In this document: positions 17,163-25,359 of the stretch, in pieces | How the letters are laid out: every line of letters begins with the position of its first letter | Position numbering within the stretch: position 1 is the stretch's first letter | From: Acidimicrobiales bacterium | GTDB taxonomy: Bacteria; Actinomycetota; Acidimicrobiia; Acidimicrobiales; Iamiaceae | Length of the DNA: 64,000 bases | Direction: 5' to 3' | Assembly (NCBI GenBank): GCA_030447445.1 | Contig: JAUJOW010000002.1 | Location: 130,208-194,207, forward strand | The notes under the pieces: model-generated | What the model was told of the DNA's origin: nothing | What the model saw: the letters and a program-made list of their open reading frames with translations, nothing else | Database searches by the model: none | Position numbers and translations under genes: made by a program

Positions 17163-17716
17163 AGGTAGAGCAGCACCTCGACGGGCGGGCCCGAGAGGAC
17201 GACGGTGCGTCGGCCCCGCCCGGCCCGCACCACCTCGCCGCCGTCCCGGCGAACCTCGAGGGTGACGTCTGGGGGGCGGGCCTTGGCCACCATCAGCGGC
17301 GCCGCCCGTCGCAACAGCCGCCACACGGCATCGTCGAGGTCGGGTCGGTCCGTACGAGACCCATCCCCGTTGGCCCGGCGCACATCCTCGTGGTGGACGG
17401 TGAACTCGAGGAGGTTGACGAGGTAGCGCACCGGCGCAATCCGCAGCGGGCCGGGCGGCGGGCCGCTCCGCACCCGCTGCACGACGCCGGGGTAGCCGTG
17501 GCGATCGAGCTCGGCGGTCATCGCCCGCTGGGCGGCGCCCGCGAACCGCTCGACCAGCATGCCCGGCATGGCCGTGGGGTGGCGCTCCCGGGCCACGAGG
17601 TGGGCGGCCAGGTCGGCGGTGGTCCAGCCGGCGCAGAGGGTCGGGGCGTCGGGGCCGAGGGCGTCGAAGCGGTCGCAGAGCTCGCCACGTTCACGGAGGT
17701 CGAGGTCCGAGGCCAC
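17075..17716 (-). CDS. TIGR03085-type protein of the mycothiol-dependent/DinB-like superfamily
   Basis: The GTG at 17716 (MASDLDLRERGELCD) gives 213 residues, the length of TIGR03085 proteins; the ORF-track extension overlaps the cyclophilin start and looks non-coding. The N-terminal motif LGPDAPTLCAGWTTADLAAH and following HLVARERHP hold the histidines expected for the DinB-like metal site. YLVNLLEFTVHHEDVRRA is also typical. The C-terminal PPVEVLLYLYGRTGAARVDV is the family tail. The family is actinobacterial and related to mycothiol-dependent maleylpyruvate isomerase, but the reaction of this subgroup is unknown. It is divergent from the cyclophilin and convergent with TetR. Confidence 0.85.
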   Translation of the reverse strand: MASDLDLRERGELCDRFDALGPDAPTLCAGWTTADLAAHLVARERHPTAMPGMLVERFAGAAQRAMTAELDRHGYPGVVQRVRSGPPPGPLRIAPVRYLVNLLEFTVHHEDVRRANGDGSRTDRPDLDDAVWRLLRRAAPLMVAKARPPDVTLEVRRDGGEVVRAGRGRRTVVLSGPPVEVLLYLYGRTGAARVDVGGSADAVDAVDRASFGI

Positions 17717-17786
17717 GGCCCCGACCCTACGCCGTCCGCTCCGACGTCCGGCCGGTGGTGACCGGCATCCGTGCAAGCATGGCGGC

Positions 17787-18263
17787 ATGGCTTCCGCCCC
17801 GGACATGCAGATCGACGAGCAGACCATCTACGAGGTCACCCTCGACACCGACAAGGGGGCCATCGTGATGGATCTCGACCCTCGGCTGGCGCCCGTGTCG
17901 GTCAACCACTTCGTGGTCCAGGCCCGCGACGGCTTCTACGACGGTCTCACCTTCCACCGGGTCGTGCCCGGCTTCGTGATCCAGGGCGGTGACCCCGAGG
18001 GAACCGGACGGGGAGGGCCGGGGTACCGCTTCGCCGACGAGCCCGTGAAGGGCGAGTACACACTCGGCGCCGTCGCCATGGCCAACGCCGGGCCCGACAC
18101 CAACGGCTCCCAGTTCTTCATCTGCATCGACGACTGCCGCACGAAGCTCCAGCCGCTCTACAACCTCTTCGGGCACGTCTCCGAAGGGATCGAGGTGGCC
18201 CAGGCCATCGCCGTCGGGGACCGGATCCGCTCGGTCACGGTGCAGGAGCGCCCGGCGGGCTGA
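17787..18263 (+). CDS. cyclophilin-type peptidyl-prolyl cis-trans isomerase
   Basis: The start at MASAPDMQIDEQ gives 158 residues; MQIDEQ at 17805 is an alternative. All cyclophilin signatures are present: FHRVVPGFVIQGGDP, GTGRGGPGYRFADE, GAVAMANAGPDTNGSQFFI and LYNLFGHVSEG. The catalytic Arg is in FHRVVPG. There is no signal peptide or membrane anchor, so it is a cytoplasmic folding catalyst. The usual tryptophan of the cyclosporin pocket appears replaced by the loop around KLQPLYNLFG. It is transcribed alone and divergent from the TIGR03085 gene, with 70 bases between the starts. Confidence 0.93.
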   Translation: MASAPDMQIDEQTIYEVTLDTDKGAIVMDLDPRLAPVSVNHFVVQARDGFYDGLTFHRVVPGFVIQGGDPEGTGRGGPGYRFADEPVKGEYTLGAVAMANAGPDTNGSQFFICIDDCRTKLQPLYNLFGHVSEGIEVAQAIAVGDRIRSVTVQERPAG

Positions 18264-18278
18264 GCGTCCGCCCGGTGG

Positions 18279-19019
18279 TCAGCCACGCCCGAGCGGGAGC
18301 GTGGTGCCGTGGGGGGTGGTGCGGGCCACACCGGTGATCTGGCGCACGCCGTCGCCGTCAGGCTCCACCGTGGCGGTGGCACACCCGCCCTCGTGGTGGC
18401 TCTGGTAGGTGACGGCCACCCGGTCGGGGACGAGTTGGTCGCCCGACGCCGTCACGGCCCGGAAGTCGCCCCAGCGCACCTCGGTGGGCGGGGCGTCGCA
18501 GGGGGCGAACACCTCGGCCCACACCAGTGGCGAGCGCAGCGCCTCGCCGCCCCCGGGCAGGTCCCGCACGTTGGTGCCGTCGACCTCCCCCCGCCACCAC
18601 CCGGGCCGGTCCGCCGGCCGGACCCGCAGCTCGTACCGGTGACCGGGCACCCAGGGGAGGTCACGGGTGTTGGGGTTGCCGGTGGCGCTGGGAAGCGGCG
18701 AGGCGGCGCCGGCCAGCTCCCGCCCGTCGGCGCCGTACCCGCCCCAGTTCACCGCCGTCGCCCCGGGGTGGGCGGGGTGCCACTGGAGGCCGAGATGAGC
18801 GGCGCCGAGCTCCCGGCCGCCGGTGGCGAAGGACACCTGCAGCGCCCAGAAGTACAGCTCGGCCACGGCCGGAGGTGTGCGCACCTCGAGCGTGGCCGAG
18901 ACCTCCGTGATCCGCGAACGGGGATCGAGTCCGCCCCAGCGGAGGTGGAACGACGAAGCCCGGTTGGACGATGTCGGGTACCCGGTGAGGCGAGGAGCGG
19001 GCCGACGCCACCACGGCAC
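18279..19019 (-). CDS. hypothetical protein, beta-rich
   Basis: I do not recognise a named family. The 246-residue protein is rich in short alternating strands and tryptophan/glycine turns (AELYFWALQVSFATGG, LGLQWHPAHPG, TAVNWGGYGADG, VAVTYQSHHEGGC). This suggests a beta-sandwich of lectin or jelly-roll type. There is no signal peptide. The GTG at 19019 is the longest start; the first about 15 residues (MPWWRRPAPRLTG) may not be translated. It is convergent with the cyclophilin and divergent from an acyl-CoA synthetase, so no operon partner hints at its role. Confidence 0.65.
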   Translation of the reverse strand: MPWWRRPAPRLTGYPTSSNRASSFHLRWGGLDPRSRITEVSATLEVRTPPAVAELYFWALQVSFATGGRELGAAHLGLQWHPAHPGATAVNWGGYGADGRELAGAASPLPSATGNPNTRDLPWVPGHRYELRVRPADRPGWWRGEVDGTNVRDLPGGGEALRSPLVWAEVFAPCDAPPTEVRWGDFRAVTASGDQLVPDRVAVTYQSHHEGGCATATVEPDGDGVRQITGVARTTPHGTTLPLGRG

Positions 19020-19075
19020 CGCCCCAGCCTGGCACCATCTCGCACCCCGCCGCGACGGCCGGCCAGACTCACGAG

Positions 19076-20683
19076 ATGAGCGAGGCGGTCCAGCACAACC
19101 TGGCCGTCCTCCACGAGGCCGTGGCCGCCGCCGTCCCCCACCGCGAGTGCATCGTGTGGCGGGACCGGCGACTGACCTGGGCCGAGGTGACCGACCGGAC
19201 CCGTCGGCTGGCCGCCGTGCTCGGCCCGGGCCGGAGCGTCGACGGCTCGCCCGGCTCGCTCTCGCCTCACGCCCACGTCGCCCTCTACCTCACCAACGGC
19301 AACGAGTACCTGGAAGGGATGCTCGGAGCGATGAAGGCGCGGTGGGCAGCGGTCAACGTCAACCACCGCTACAGGGCCGGCGAGCTGGCCCACGTGCTCG
19401 GCGATGCCGACGCCGCCGCCGTGATCTACCACGGTCGCTTCGCCGCCACACTTGCCGCCGCCCTCCCCCGCCTCCCCCGGCTCCGGCGGCTCCTCCGGGT
19501 CGACGACGGCAGCGGCGACGACCTGCTCCCCGGGGCCGTGGACTACGAGGAGGCACTGGCCGCCGCCGATCCCACCCTCGTCTCCGTCCCCTGGTCGCCC
19601 GAGGACCGGTACCTCCTCTACACCGGCGGCACCACCGGCCACCCGAAGGGAGTGGTCTGGCGCCAGGCCGACTTCCTCGCCACCTGCCTGGGCGTCCGCG
19701 GCACCACCGGGGAGCTGGTCGACATCGCTCGCCGGGCCACCCTGCGGGCCCTGCCCGCCCCACCGTTCATGCACGGCGCCGCCCACTGGAACGCCATCAG
19801 CGCTTGGCTGGGCGGCGGCACGGTGGTCGTCCAGGACGTCACCCACCGCCTGGACGCCGCCGACGTGCTCGACACCTGCGAGCGCGAGGCCGTCACCTCG
19901 CTCCTCATCGTCGGCGATGCCTTCGCCCGGCCGCTGATCGACGAGCAACGGCGACGCCCCCGTGACCTGTCCGCCCTCCGCTTCGTCCTCACCGGCGGAG
20001 CCGTCCTCGGCGCCCCGGTCAAGGCCGCCCTGCTGGACCTGCTCACCGGGGCCCGGGTGGTCGACATCCTCGGCTCGTCGGAGACCGGCCGCCACGGGGT
20101 CACCACCACCGCATCGGCGGCCGAAGCCCGGACCGGGTGCTTCGCCCCTTCGGCCACGACCGTGGTGCTCTCGGGCGACCGGCGTCGGACCCTCGGTCCA
20201 GGAGATCCCGAGATCGGCTGGCTGGCCCAGCGAGGGAGGGTCCCCCTCGGCTACCTCGGCGACCCGGCGGCGACGGCGGCGACCTTCCCGGTCATCGACG
20301 GGGTCCGCTACGCCGTGGCCGGTGACCGGGCTCGGTTGTTGGCCGACGGCACCGTCGAGCTGCTCGGCCGCGACGCCGCCACCATCAACTCGGGCGGCGA
20401 GAAGATCTTCGCCGAGGAGGTGGAGCAGGCCATCCTCGCCCATCCCGCGGTGGCCGACGCCCTGGTGGTGGGACGTCCGAGCGAGCGCTTCGGCCACGAG
20501 GTCGTGGCCGTGGTCGCCCTGCGGGACGGAGCCGTCGCCACGGCCGAAGACCTGCGCTCCTCGTGCGCCGAGCACCTGGCCGGCTACAAGCTCCCCCGGG
20601 CCATCGTCTTCTGCGACGCGGTGCAGCGCAGCCCGAGCGGCAAGGCCGACTACGCCTGGGCCCGGGCCCAGACGACGAGATGA
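19076..20683 (+). CDS. acyl-CoA synthetase / AMP-dependent ligase
   Basis: This complete 535-residue ANL ligase starts at MSEAVQHNLAVLHEAV. The ATP-binding loop is LLYTGGTTGHPKGVVWRQ, the A5-like motif is LGSSETGRHG, and the hinge region is LLGRDAATINSGGEKIF. The adenylation lysine lies in SPSGKADYAWAR at the very end. The lay-out resembles actinobacterial FadD-like enzymes active on steroid or polycyclic acids, but substrate choice cannot be read from sequence. The ATG of the DNA glycosylase overlaps its stop (ATGA), an unusual functional pairing. The divergent neighbour is the unknown beta-rich protein. Confidence 0.92.
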   Translation: MSEAVQHNLAVLHEAVAAAVPHRECIVWRDRRLTWAEVTDRTRRLAAVLGPGRSVDGSPGSLSPHAHVALYLTNGNEYLEGMLGAMKARWAAVNVNHRYRAGELAHVLGDADAAAVIYHGRFAATLAAALPRLPRLRRLLRVDDGSGDDLLPGAVDYEEALAAADPTLVSVPWSPEDRYLLYTGGTTGHPKGVVWRQADFLATCLGVRGTTGELVDIARRATLRALPAPPFMHGAAHWNAISAWLGGGTVVVQDVTHRLDAADVLDTCEREAVTSLLIVGDAFARPLIDEQRRRPRDLSALRFVLTGGAVLGAPVKAALLDLLTGARVVDILGSSETGRHGVTTTASAAEARTGCFAPSATTVVLSGDRRRTLGPGDPEIGWLAQRGRVPLGYLGDPAATAATFPVIDGVRYAVAGDRARLLADGTVELLGRDAATINSGGEKIFAEEVEQAILAHPAVADALVVGRPSERFGHEVVAVVALRDGAVATAEDLRSSCAEHLAGYKLPRAIVFCDAVQRSPSGKADYAWARAQTTR

Positions 20684-21591
20684 CCCGGGCCGGGGAGGAG
20701 CGGCGGCGGATCGTCCCCAGCCAGCCCATCGACCTGCCACTCACCCTCGGCCCGCTCCGCCGCGGCCGGGGCGACCCCACCATGCGCTTCGCCGTCGACG
20801 GCGTGTGGCGGGCCACCCGCACCCCCGACGGCGCCGCCACCGTGCAGCTCCGACCGGTCGGAGCCGAGATCGAGGCGACGGCCTGGGGGCCCGGAGCGGC
20901 CTGGGCGCTCCACCACGCCGGGGAGCTCGTCGGGGCCCACGACCAAGCTTCGGCCTTCCGTCCCTCCCACCCCCTGGTGGCCCGCCTGCATCGCCGACTG
21001 CCCGGCCTGCGCATCCCCCGGAGCCGGGCCCTGCTCGAGGCACTGGTCCCGTCGATCTGTGAGCAGAAGGTGACCGGTCTCGAGGCCCGGCGGTCCTGGT
21101 ACGGGATGGTGCGACGGTGGGGGGCGCCGGCCCCGGGTCCCGCCGACCTCCGGCTGCCCCCCGACCCCGCCCTGCTCGCCCGGCTCCCGTACTACGAGCT
21201 CCATCGTTGCAACGTCGAACGCAAGCGGGCCGACACCATCCGGCGGGTCTGTGCCCAGGCCGGACGGCTCGAGCCGCTCGTCCAGGCCCCCGTCGAGGTG
21301 GCCACGAACCGCCTCACGTCGGTGGCGGGGGTGGGGCCGTGGACGGCAGCCGAGGTGGGCCTCGTGGCCCTCGGCGACCCCGACGCGGTGAGCGTCGGCG
21401 ACTACCACCTCCCCCACCAGGTGTGCTTCGCCCTGGCCGGCGAGCCTCGAGGCAGCGATCAGCGCATGCTCGAGCTCCTCGCCCCCTTCGCCGGCCACCG
21501 CGCACGGGTGTGTCGCCTGTTGGTCCTGGCTGGCCTGGGCCCACCGCGGCGGGCACCACGCTCGGCTCCCCGGCGCATCGCCCGCATGTGA
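20680..21591 (+). CDS. AlkA-like DNA-3-methyladenine glycosylase (HhH-GPD superfamily)
   Basis: This 303-residue protein starts at the ATGA overlap with the ligase. The base-excision fold is recognised by IPRSRALLEALVPSICEQKV and by the helix-hairpin-helix VAGVGPWTAAEVGLVALG. It is followed by the catalytic aspartate in VSVGDYHLP, which matches Asp238 of AlkA. It should remove alkylated bases from DNA. An N-terminal domain of about 110 residues (RFAVDGVWRATRTPDG) replaces the TATA-like AlkA domain and is poorly conserved. The basic tail GPPRRAPRSAPRRIARM may help DNA binding. It ends at the start of a tandem 37-base repeat. Confidence 0.88.
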   Translation: MTRAGEERRRIVPSQPIDLPLTLGPLRRGRGDPTMRFAVDGVWRATRTPDGAATVQLRPVGAEIEATAWGPGAAWALHHAGELVGAHDQASAFRPSHPLVARLHRRLPGLRIPRSRALLEALVPSICEQKVTGLEARRSWYGMVRRWGAPAPGPADLRLPPDPALLARLPYYELHRCNVERKRADTIRRVCAQAGRLEPLVQAPVEVATNRLTSVAGVGPWTAAEVGLVALGDPDAVSVGDYHLPHQVCFALAGEPRGSDQRMLELLAPFAGHRARVCRLLVLAGLGPPRRAPRSAPRRIARM

Positions 21592-21664
21592 TCGTTCGGT
21601 CCTGCGGACAGCTTCGAAAACCGACGAATCGTTCGGTCCTGCGGACAGCTTCGAAAACCGACGA
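21591..21664 (+). repeat. perfect tandem duplication of a 37-base unit
   Basis: Two adjacent identical 37-base copies (21591-21627 and 21628-21664) begin ATCGTTCGGTCCTGCGGAC and end AAAACCGACGA. The first base is the last base of the glycosylase stop codon. Each unit holds GTCC-TGC-GGAC, a TTCGAA palindrome and TCGGT/ACCGA arms, so each can fold. They lie between the glycosylase and a small gene. Confidence 0.95.
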
Positions 21665-21726
21665 CCTCGCAATCCACAGGGTTGCCCCCTTCCTTCCCAC
21701 AGGTAGACCGCCGTAGCGTCTCGGTC

Positions 21727-21969
21727 ATGGCCATGTACGAGGTGACGATGAAGGACCGGACCGTCGAGCGGGTCCCCGAGGTCGACACCTACCAACAGGA
21801 AGGGACCATGACCACGTTCTTCCGCACCGGCGACGACCGCCGGACGATCGACTCGTGGAGCACCCGAGTGGCCAGCTACCGCACCGCCGAGCTGCTCGTC
21901 ATTCGCCGGCTGGACGAGCCCGCCGCCCGCGTCGGAGAGGTGACGGCCCTCCCCAAGCGCACCGCGTAA
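21727..21969 (+). CDS. small hypothetical protein (80 aa)
   Basis: The ATG at 21727 gives 80 residues (MAMYEVTMKDRTVERVPEVD). A second possible ATG is at 21733. Acidic and basic residues alternate, with short strand-like stretches (TTFFRTGDDRRTIDSWSTRV, AELLVIRRL), suggesting a compact beta protein. There is no signal or membrane segment. I do not recognise a family. Codon third positions are GC-rich as in neighbouring genes, which supports coding. It lies downstream of the 37-base repeats, and its stop is 43 bases from the convergent membrane protein. Confidence 0.6.
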   Translation: MAMYEVTMKDRTVERVPEVDTYQQEGTMTTFFRTGDDRRTIDSWSTRVASYRTAELLVIRRLDEPAARVGEVTALPKRTA

Positions 21970-22012
21970 CATGTGCCGGCGCCAACTCCCGGGGCCGGGG
22001 CGCAACCCTTCG

Positions 22013-23506
22013 CTACTGGTTCCGTTCGTGGGTCCGACAGCGACCGAGCACGGCCTCGGCGGGCGAGCCGGTGTCGGCGAGGCGGGCGACACCGCGTAGC
22101 ACCTGGAGGTCGTCGGCATCCCACGCTCGTTCGGGGGCGTCGTTCACGTCGCGGGGCTCGGCGTTCCAGCACGCCGTCGGCTTCGACCACGCCCCCTGGG
22201 AGTGAACGGCCACGCTCACCGCGACCAGGGCCAGGGCGGCCGTCGCCAGGGCGCGGGGGCGCGCAGGGCTGGCCAGCACCTCCACCACCGGCAGGGCGAG
22301 CAGCACCAGCAGCGGCAACAGGTCGGCGGTGAAGCGGGGCCCGAAGGCGTGCCCGGCCCACCACTCCTCGGAGGTGGCCACCACCAGCAGGTGCAACAGA
22401 CAACCGGCGACGGCGGCCACGGTGAGCCCCTTGGGCAGCGGTCCCCGGTCCCGCATCCCCCATATCGCACCGAGCACGGCGAGGGCCACCACCGGTGAGA
22501 ACACCAGCAGGCCCCGATTGGGCGCCACCAGGCTGCCGAGCGCCCCTTCGGCCGCCGCCGACCAGTGCCCGATGCGGCCGCTGTCGTGGTACACGAGCAG
22601 GGGCTGGCCGAACGTGGCGAGGTTGACGGCGAGGAAGGGCACCAAGACGGCGACGGCGCCGACGGCGCACCACCCGAGCAGGCGACGGTGGGTCACGGTC
22701 ACCCACACGGCGAGCACCCCACCCAGCACCGCCATCGTGGGACGGACGGTGAACGCACCGGCCAGCGAGGCTCCGAGCACCAAGGCCAGCACGACCGGCC
22801 GTCCCCGGCCCATGGCCAGCCGAACCGCGGCCAGCACCGCCACCGACGCCAACAGCACCGCCGGCGTCTGGTTCCACAACGCTCGGCTGAGCGTCGACCA
22901 CGCCGGCGTGGCCAGGGCGACCACCAGGCCGACGGCGAACGCAGCCCGGCGGCGACGGCGGGCGGGCAACCGCTCCAACCCCTCCCACGCCGCCATCGAC
23001 AGGGCCAGCACGGCGAGGGCGGTGACGAGGGCGGCCGACGCCACCTGGGGCACGCCCATCTCCCCCGATGTGATCATCTCGTCCACGTCGGCGGCATCGA
23101 CGCCGACGGCGCCCAGCAGCTCGAGCCCGGCGACCGCCGGCATGGCGAAGAGTGCGGAGGTCCACGGGAAGTAGTCGTAGAGCAGGGCGCTCGGCCCCTC
23201 GTCACCCTGCCGGTAGTCACGGACGAACCGGAGCTCGCGGCCGGGCTCGTCGATCACCACGTAGTGGCCTTCGAGGGCGGCCCGGGGGTACTCGTCGAGC
23301 CCGAGGTCGTGGTGCAACAGCATGCTCTGGGCCGTGGGCACCGCCAGGTAGGAGTCGGCGTTGGTGACCACGGGGCTGGTGACGAACACCGCCAGGACCA
23401 ACGCGAAGAGCGCGCCCCGGGAACGGCGGAGGCGACGACCGGCCTCGCGCTCCCCGTCTGGGTCGACCTCGGCCGCGTCCGGGACCGTCGCCTCCGTGGT
23501 CGCCAA
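22013..23506 (-). CDS. multi-pass membrane protein, GT-C glycosyltransferase-like
   Basis: This 497-residue protein (TTG start) has a charged cytosolic N-terminus of about 30 residues and about ten hydrophobic helices. The first helix is ALFALVLAVFVTSPVVTNADSY, and the first outer loop carries acidic residues (NADSYLAVPTAQSML), as GT-C enzymes do. APNRGLLVFSPVVALAVLG and WWAGHAFGPRFTADLLPLLV recur in this uncharacterised actinobacterial family. It would use a polyprenyl-phosphate sugar on the outer face of the membrane (inference). The topology parallels the proteins at 52892 and 55663. It is the 3'-most gene of the leftward glycan genes. Confidence 0.72.
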   Translation of the reverse strand: MATTEATVPDAAEVDPDGEREAGRRLRRSRGALFALVLAVFVTSPVVTNADSYLAVPTAQSMLLHHDLGLDEYPRAALEGHYVVIDEPGRELRFVRDYRQGDEGPSALLYDYFPWTSALFAMPAVAGLELLGAVGVDAADVDEMITSGEMGVPQVASAALVTALAVLALSMAAWEGLERLPARRRRRAAFAVGLVVALATPAWSTLSRALWNQTPAVLLASVAVLAAVRLAMGRGRPVVLALVLGASLAGAFTVRPTMAVLGGVLAVWVTVTHRRLLGWCAVGAVAVLVPFLAVNLATFGQPLLVYHDSGRIGHWSAAAEGALGSLVAPNRGLLVFSPVVALAVLGAIWGMRDRGPLPKGLTVAAVAGCLLHLLVVATSEEWWAGHAFGPRFTADLLPLLVLLALPVVEVLASPARPRALATAALALVAVSVAVHSQGAWSKPTACWNAEPRDVNDAPERAWDADDLQVLRGVARLADTGSPAEAVLGRCRTHERNQ

Positions 23507-23686
23507 GCTGTGTCCCCTACCGTTGCCAGGTGAGCGCAGGCGACGCTAGCTGGAGTTTGCCCGCGTCCGGCACGGCATGGGTGTGATGGTCAGGATCATG
23601 CCGATCGCAACCAATGGGACCCCACTACTCTCCAAGGTCGCGTTCAGGAAGAGGTCGTGGCCGAGCCGGCCGGGAAGCGGACAGCC

Positions 23687-25348
23687 CTAGTCCCGGGGCG
23701 GGGGCTGCGCCGGGAAGCGGGCCACTGAGGCGCGCTCGAAGAACGGGCCTTCCTCCCTGATCACCCGACCCCACGGGCGCTCCTGTTCGACGCGGTCGAG
23801 CAGCCGCTCACAGGAGAGGAGGTGGGTGCGGTAGCCGTCGGCAGAGACGACCCATATCTGGCGACCGGCGGAGCGGGAGAGGAGCTCGTCGCCGAAGTCG
23901 CTCGGCGCCACGGCGTCGGTCCGGTCCTGGTAGTCAACCCAGTCGACCCGCTTTGGGCTGTCGAAGCGGGGATAGGTGACGAGCTCGATGTCGTCGGACA
24001 ACGCCCGGTCCAGGGCCGGGCCAAGCTGGTCGGGGCAGGTGACGACGAGGTCGTCCCCGCTGGCCCGCGCCTCGATGGCCTCGGCCAGCTGGCCGGCCTG
24101 GGTCCGCTCGGTGACCACGTTGCGCACCCCGCCGATGAACCCGAGCGTGAGGACGCCGGCCAGGACGAGGCGGAAGGCCAGCCGGCCGGAGAACCGTGAG
24201 GCGCCCAGAGCGGCGAGGGCGAGCACGAACGGCACCAGGACGGCCAGGTAGCGGGTGGCGAAGGTCGAGGCCGTGGCGTACCCCATGGCGACGGCGACGG
24301 CCAGGGTCAGCGCGATGATGACGGCGGGCCGGCGGGCCTCGGGCCGCGTCGTCAGGTCGAGCTCGATGCGGTCGTCGGCCACGGGCCGGCCGAACACCGC
24401 CAACAGCAGCAGCACGAACAGCACCATGCCGAGGAGGACGGCCTCAGGCTCCGGCCCACCCCCCAGGTCGGCCAACGAGTTGGTGACCACCTGGGTGGGT
24501 CGCACGGGCAGGGCCCAGGGCGTGCCGGTGCGGTTCGACTGGTAGACGAGGCTCGGCACCCACGGCAGGAACAGCAACGATCCGCCCACGAGGGCGGCTA
24601 GCACGGCCAAGGTGTTGCGACGCTCGACGGCCCGGCCGGCCCGAGCGGTCCGCAACAGGCGCCACAACAGTGCGAGGCCGGCGGCGCCGAACAGCCACAT
24701 GGCCCAGTAGTGGGTGAGCAGGAGCGCTCCCGTGAGCAGCCCGAGCCCCAGGAGGCGAACCGGGTTGGGCCGCTCCAAGGCATCGTCGGCCACCAGCCAG
24801 GCGCCGACCGCCAGCACCATCGCCATGGCGTACATGCGGGTCTCGGTGCTGTAGCGGATGACGTAGGGCGACAGCGACACCAACGCCACCGCCGCCACCG
24901 CCGCCCGGCGTCCCCCGAGGCGACCACCGGCGATCCACATGAAGGGCAGGAGCGCCACCCCGAACACCCCCGAGAAGGCCCGGACGGCGACGTCACCCTC
25001 ACCGAAGACCTCCATCCACCCGTGCAGCAGCAGGTAGTAGAGGGGCGGGTGGCCGTCGTGGCGCAACGCCTCGGGGATGTCACCGAGGGGCAGGCGGGCG
25101 ATGTTGACGCTCAGCGCCTCGTCGAGCCACAGCGGCGACTTGGCCACGAAACGGAGGACGAGGCCGGCGGCCACGACCACGGCGAGGGCCAGCCCGTCGA
25201 GCCATCGAGGCCAGCGCGGCGGCGGAGGAACCGGGCGGGCGGCGGCCGGGACCGGCTCGGAGGCCGAGGCGGAGGCGGCGTCGCTCTCGACGCTGGTCGC
25301 GGACACGACGGGCGACTCTAGCCACGGGCGCACCGCCGGCCGTGGCAT
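23687..25348 (-). CDS. GT39/ArnT-like membrane glycosyltransferase
   Basis: The start MPRPAVRPWLESPVV (553 residues) is 11 bases after the acyltransferase stop, so the ORF-track extension is not needed. A Ser/Ala/Pro-rich cytosolic region of about 45 residues precedes the first helix (LALAVVVAAGLVLRFVA). The first outer loop SPLWLDEALSVNIA holds the acidic GT-C motif. HDGHPPLYYLLLHGWMEVFG and YSTETRMYAMAMVLAVGAW are typical of PMT_2/ArnT-like enzymes. About eleven membrane segments are followed by an extracytoplasmic C-terminal domain of about 140 residues. It would transfer a sugar from polyprenyl phosphate to an envelope acceptor. Confidence 0.8.
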   Translation of the reverse strand: MPRPAVRPWLESPVVSATSVESDAASASASEPVPAAARPVPPPPRWPRWLDGLALAVVVAAGLVLRFVAKSPLWLDEALSVNIARLPLGDIPEALRHDGHPPLYYLLLHGWMEVFGEGDVAVRAFSGVFGVALLPFMWIAGGRLGGRRAAVAAVALVSLSPYVIRYSTETRMYAMAMVLAVGAWLVADDALERPNPVRLLGLGLLTGALLLTHYWAMWLFGAAGLALLWRLLRTARAGRAVERRNTLAVLAALVGGSLLFLPWVPSLVYQSNRTGTPWALPVRPTQVVTNSLADLGGGPEPEAVLLGMVLFVLLLLAVFGRPVADDRIELDLTTRPEARRPAVIIALTLAVAVAMGYATASTFATRYLAVLVPFVLALAALGASRFSGRLAFRLVLAGVLTLGFIGGVRNVVTERTQAGQLAEAIEARASGDDLVVTCPDQLGPALDRALSDDIELVTYPRFDSPKRVDWVDYQDRTDAVAPSDFGDELLSRSAGRQIWVVSADGYRTHLLSCERLLDRVEQERPWGRVIREEGPFFERASVARFPAQPPPRD

Positions 25349-25359
25349 GCCAGCGGCTA

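Noticed and set aside
21591-21664. CRISPR array
   Set aside because: There are two repeats in direct contact, with no spacers and no cas genes.
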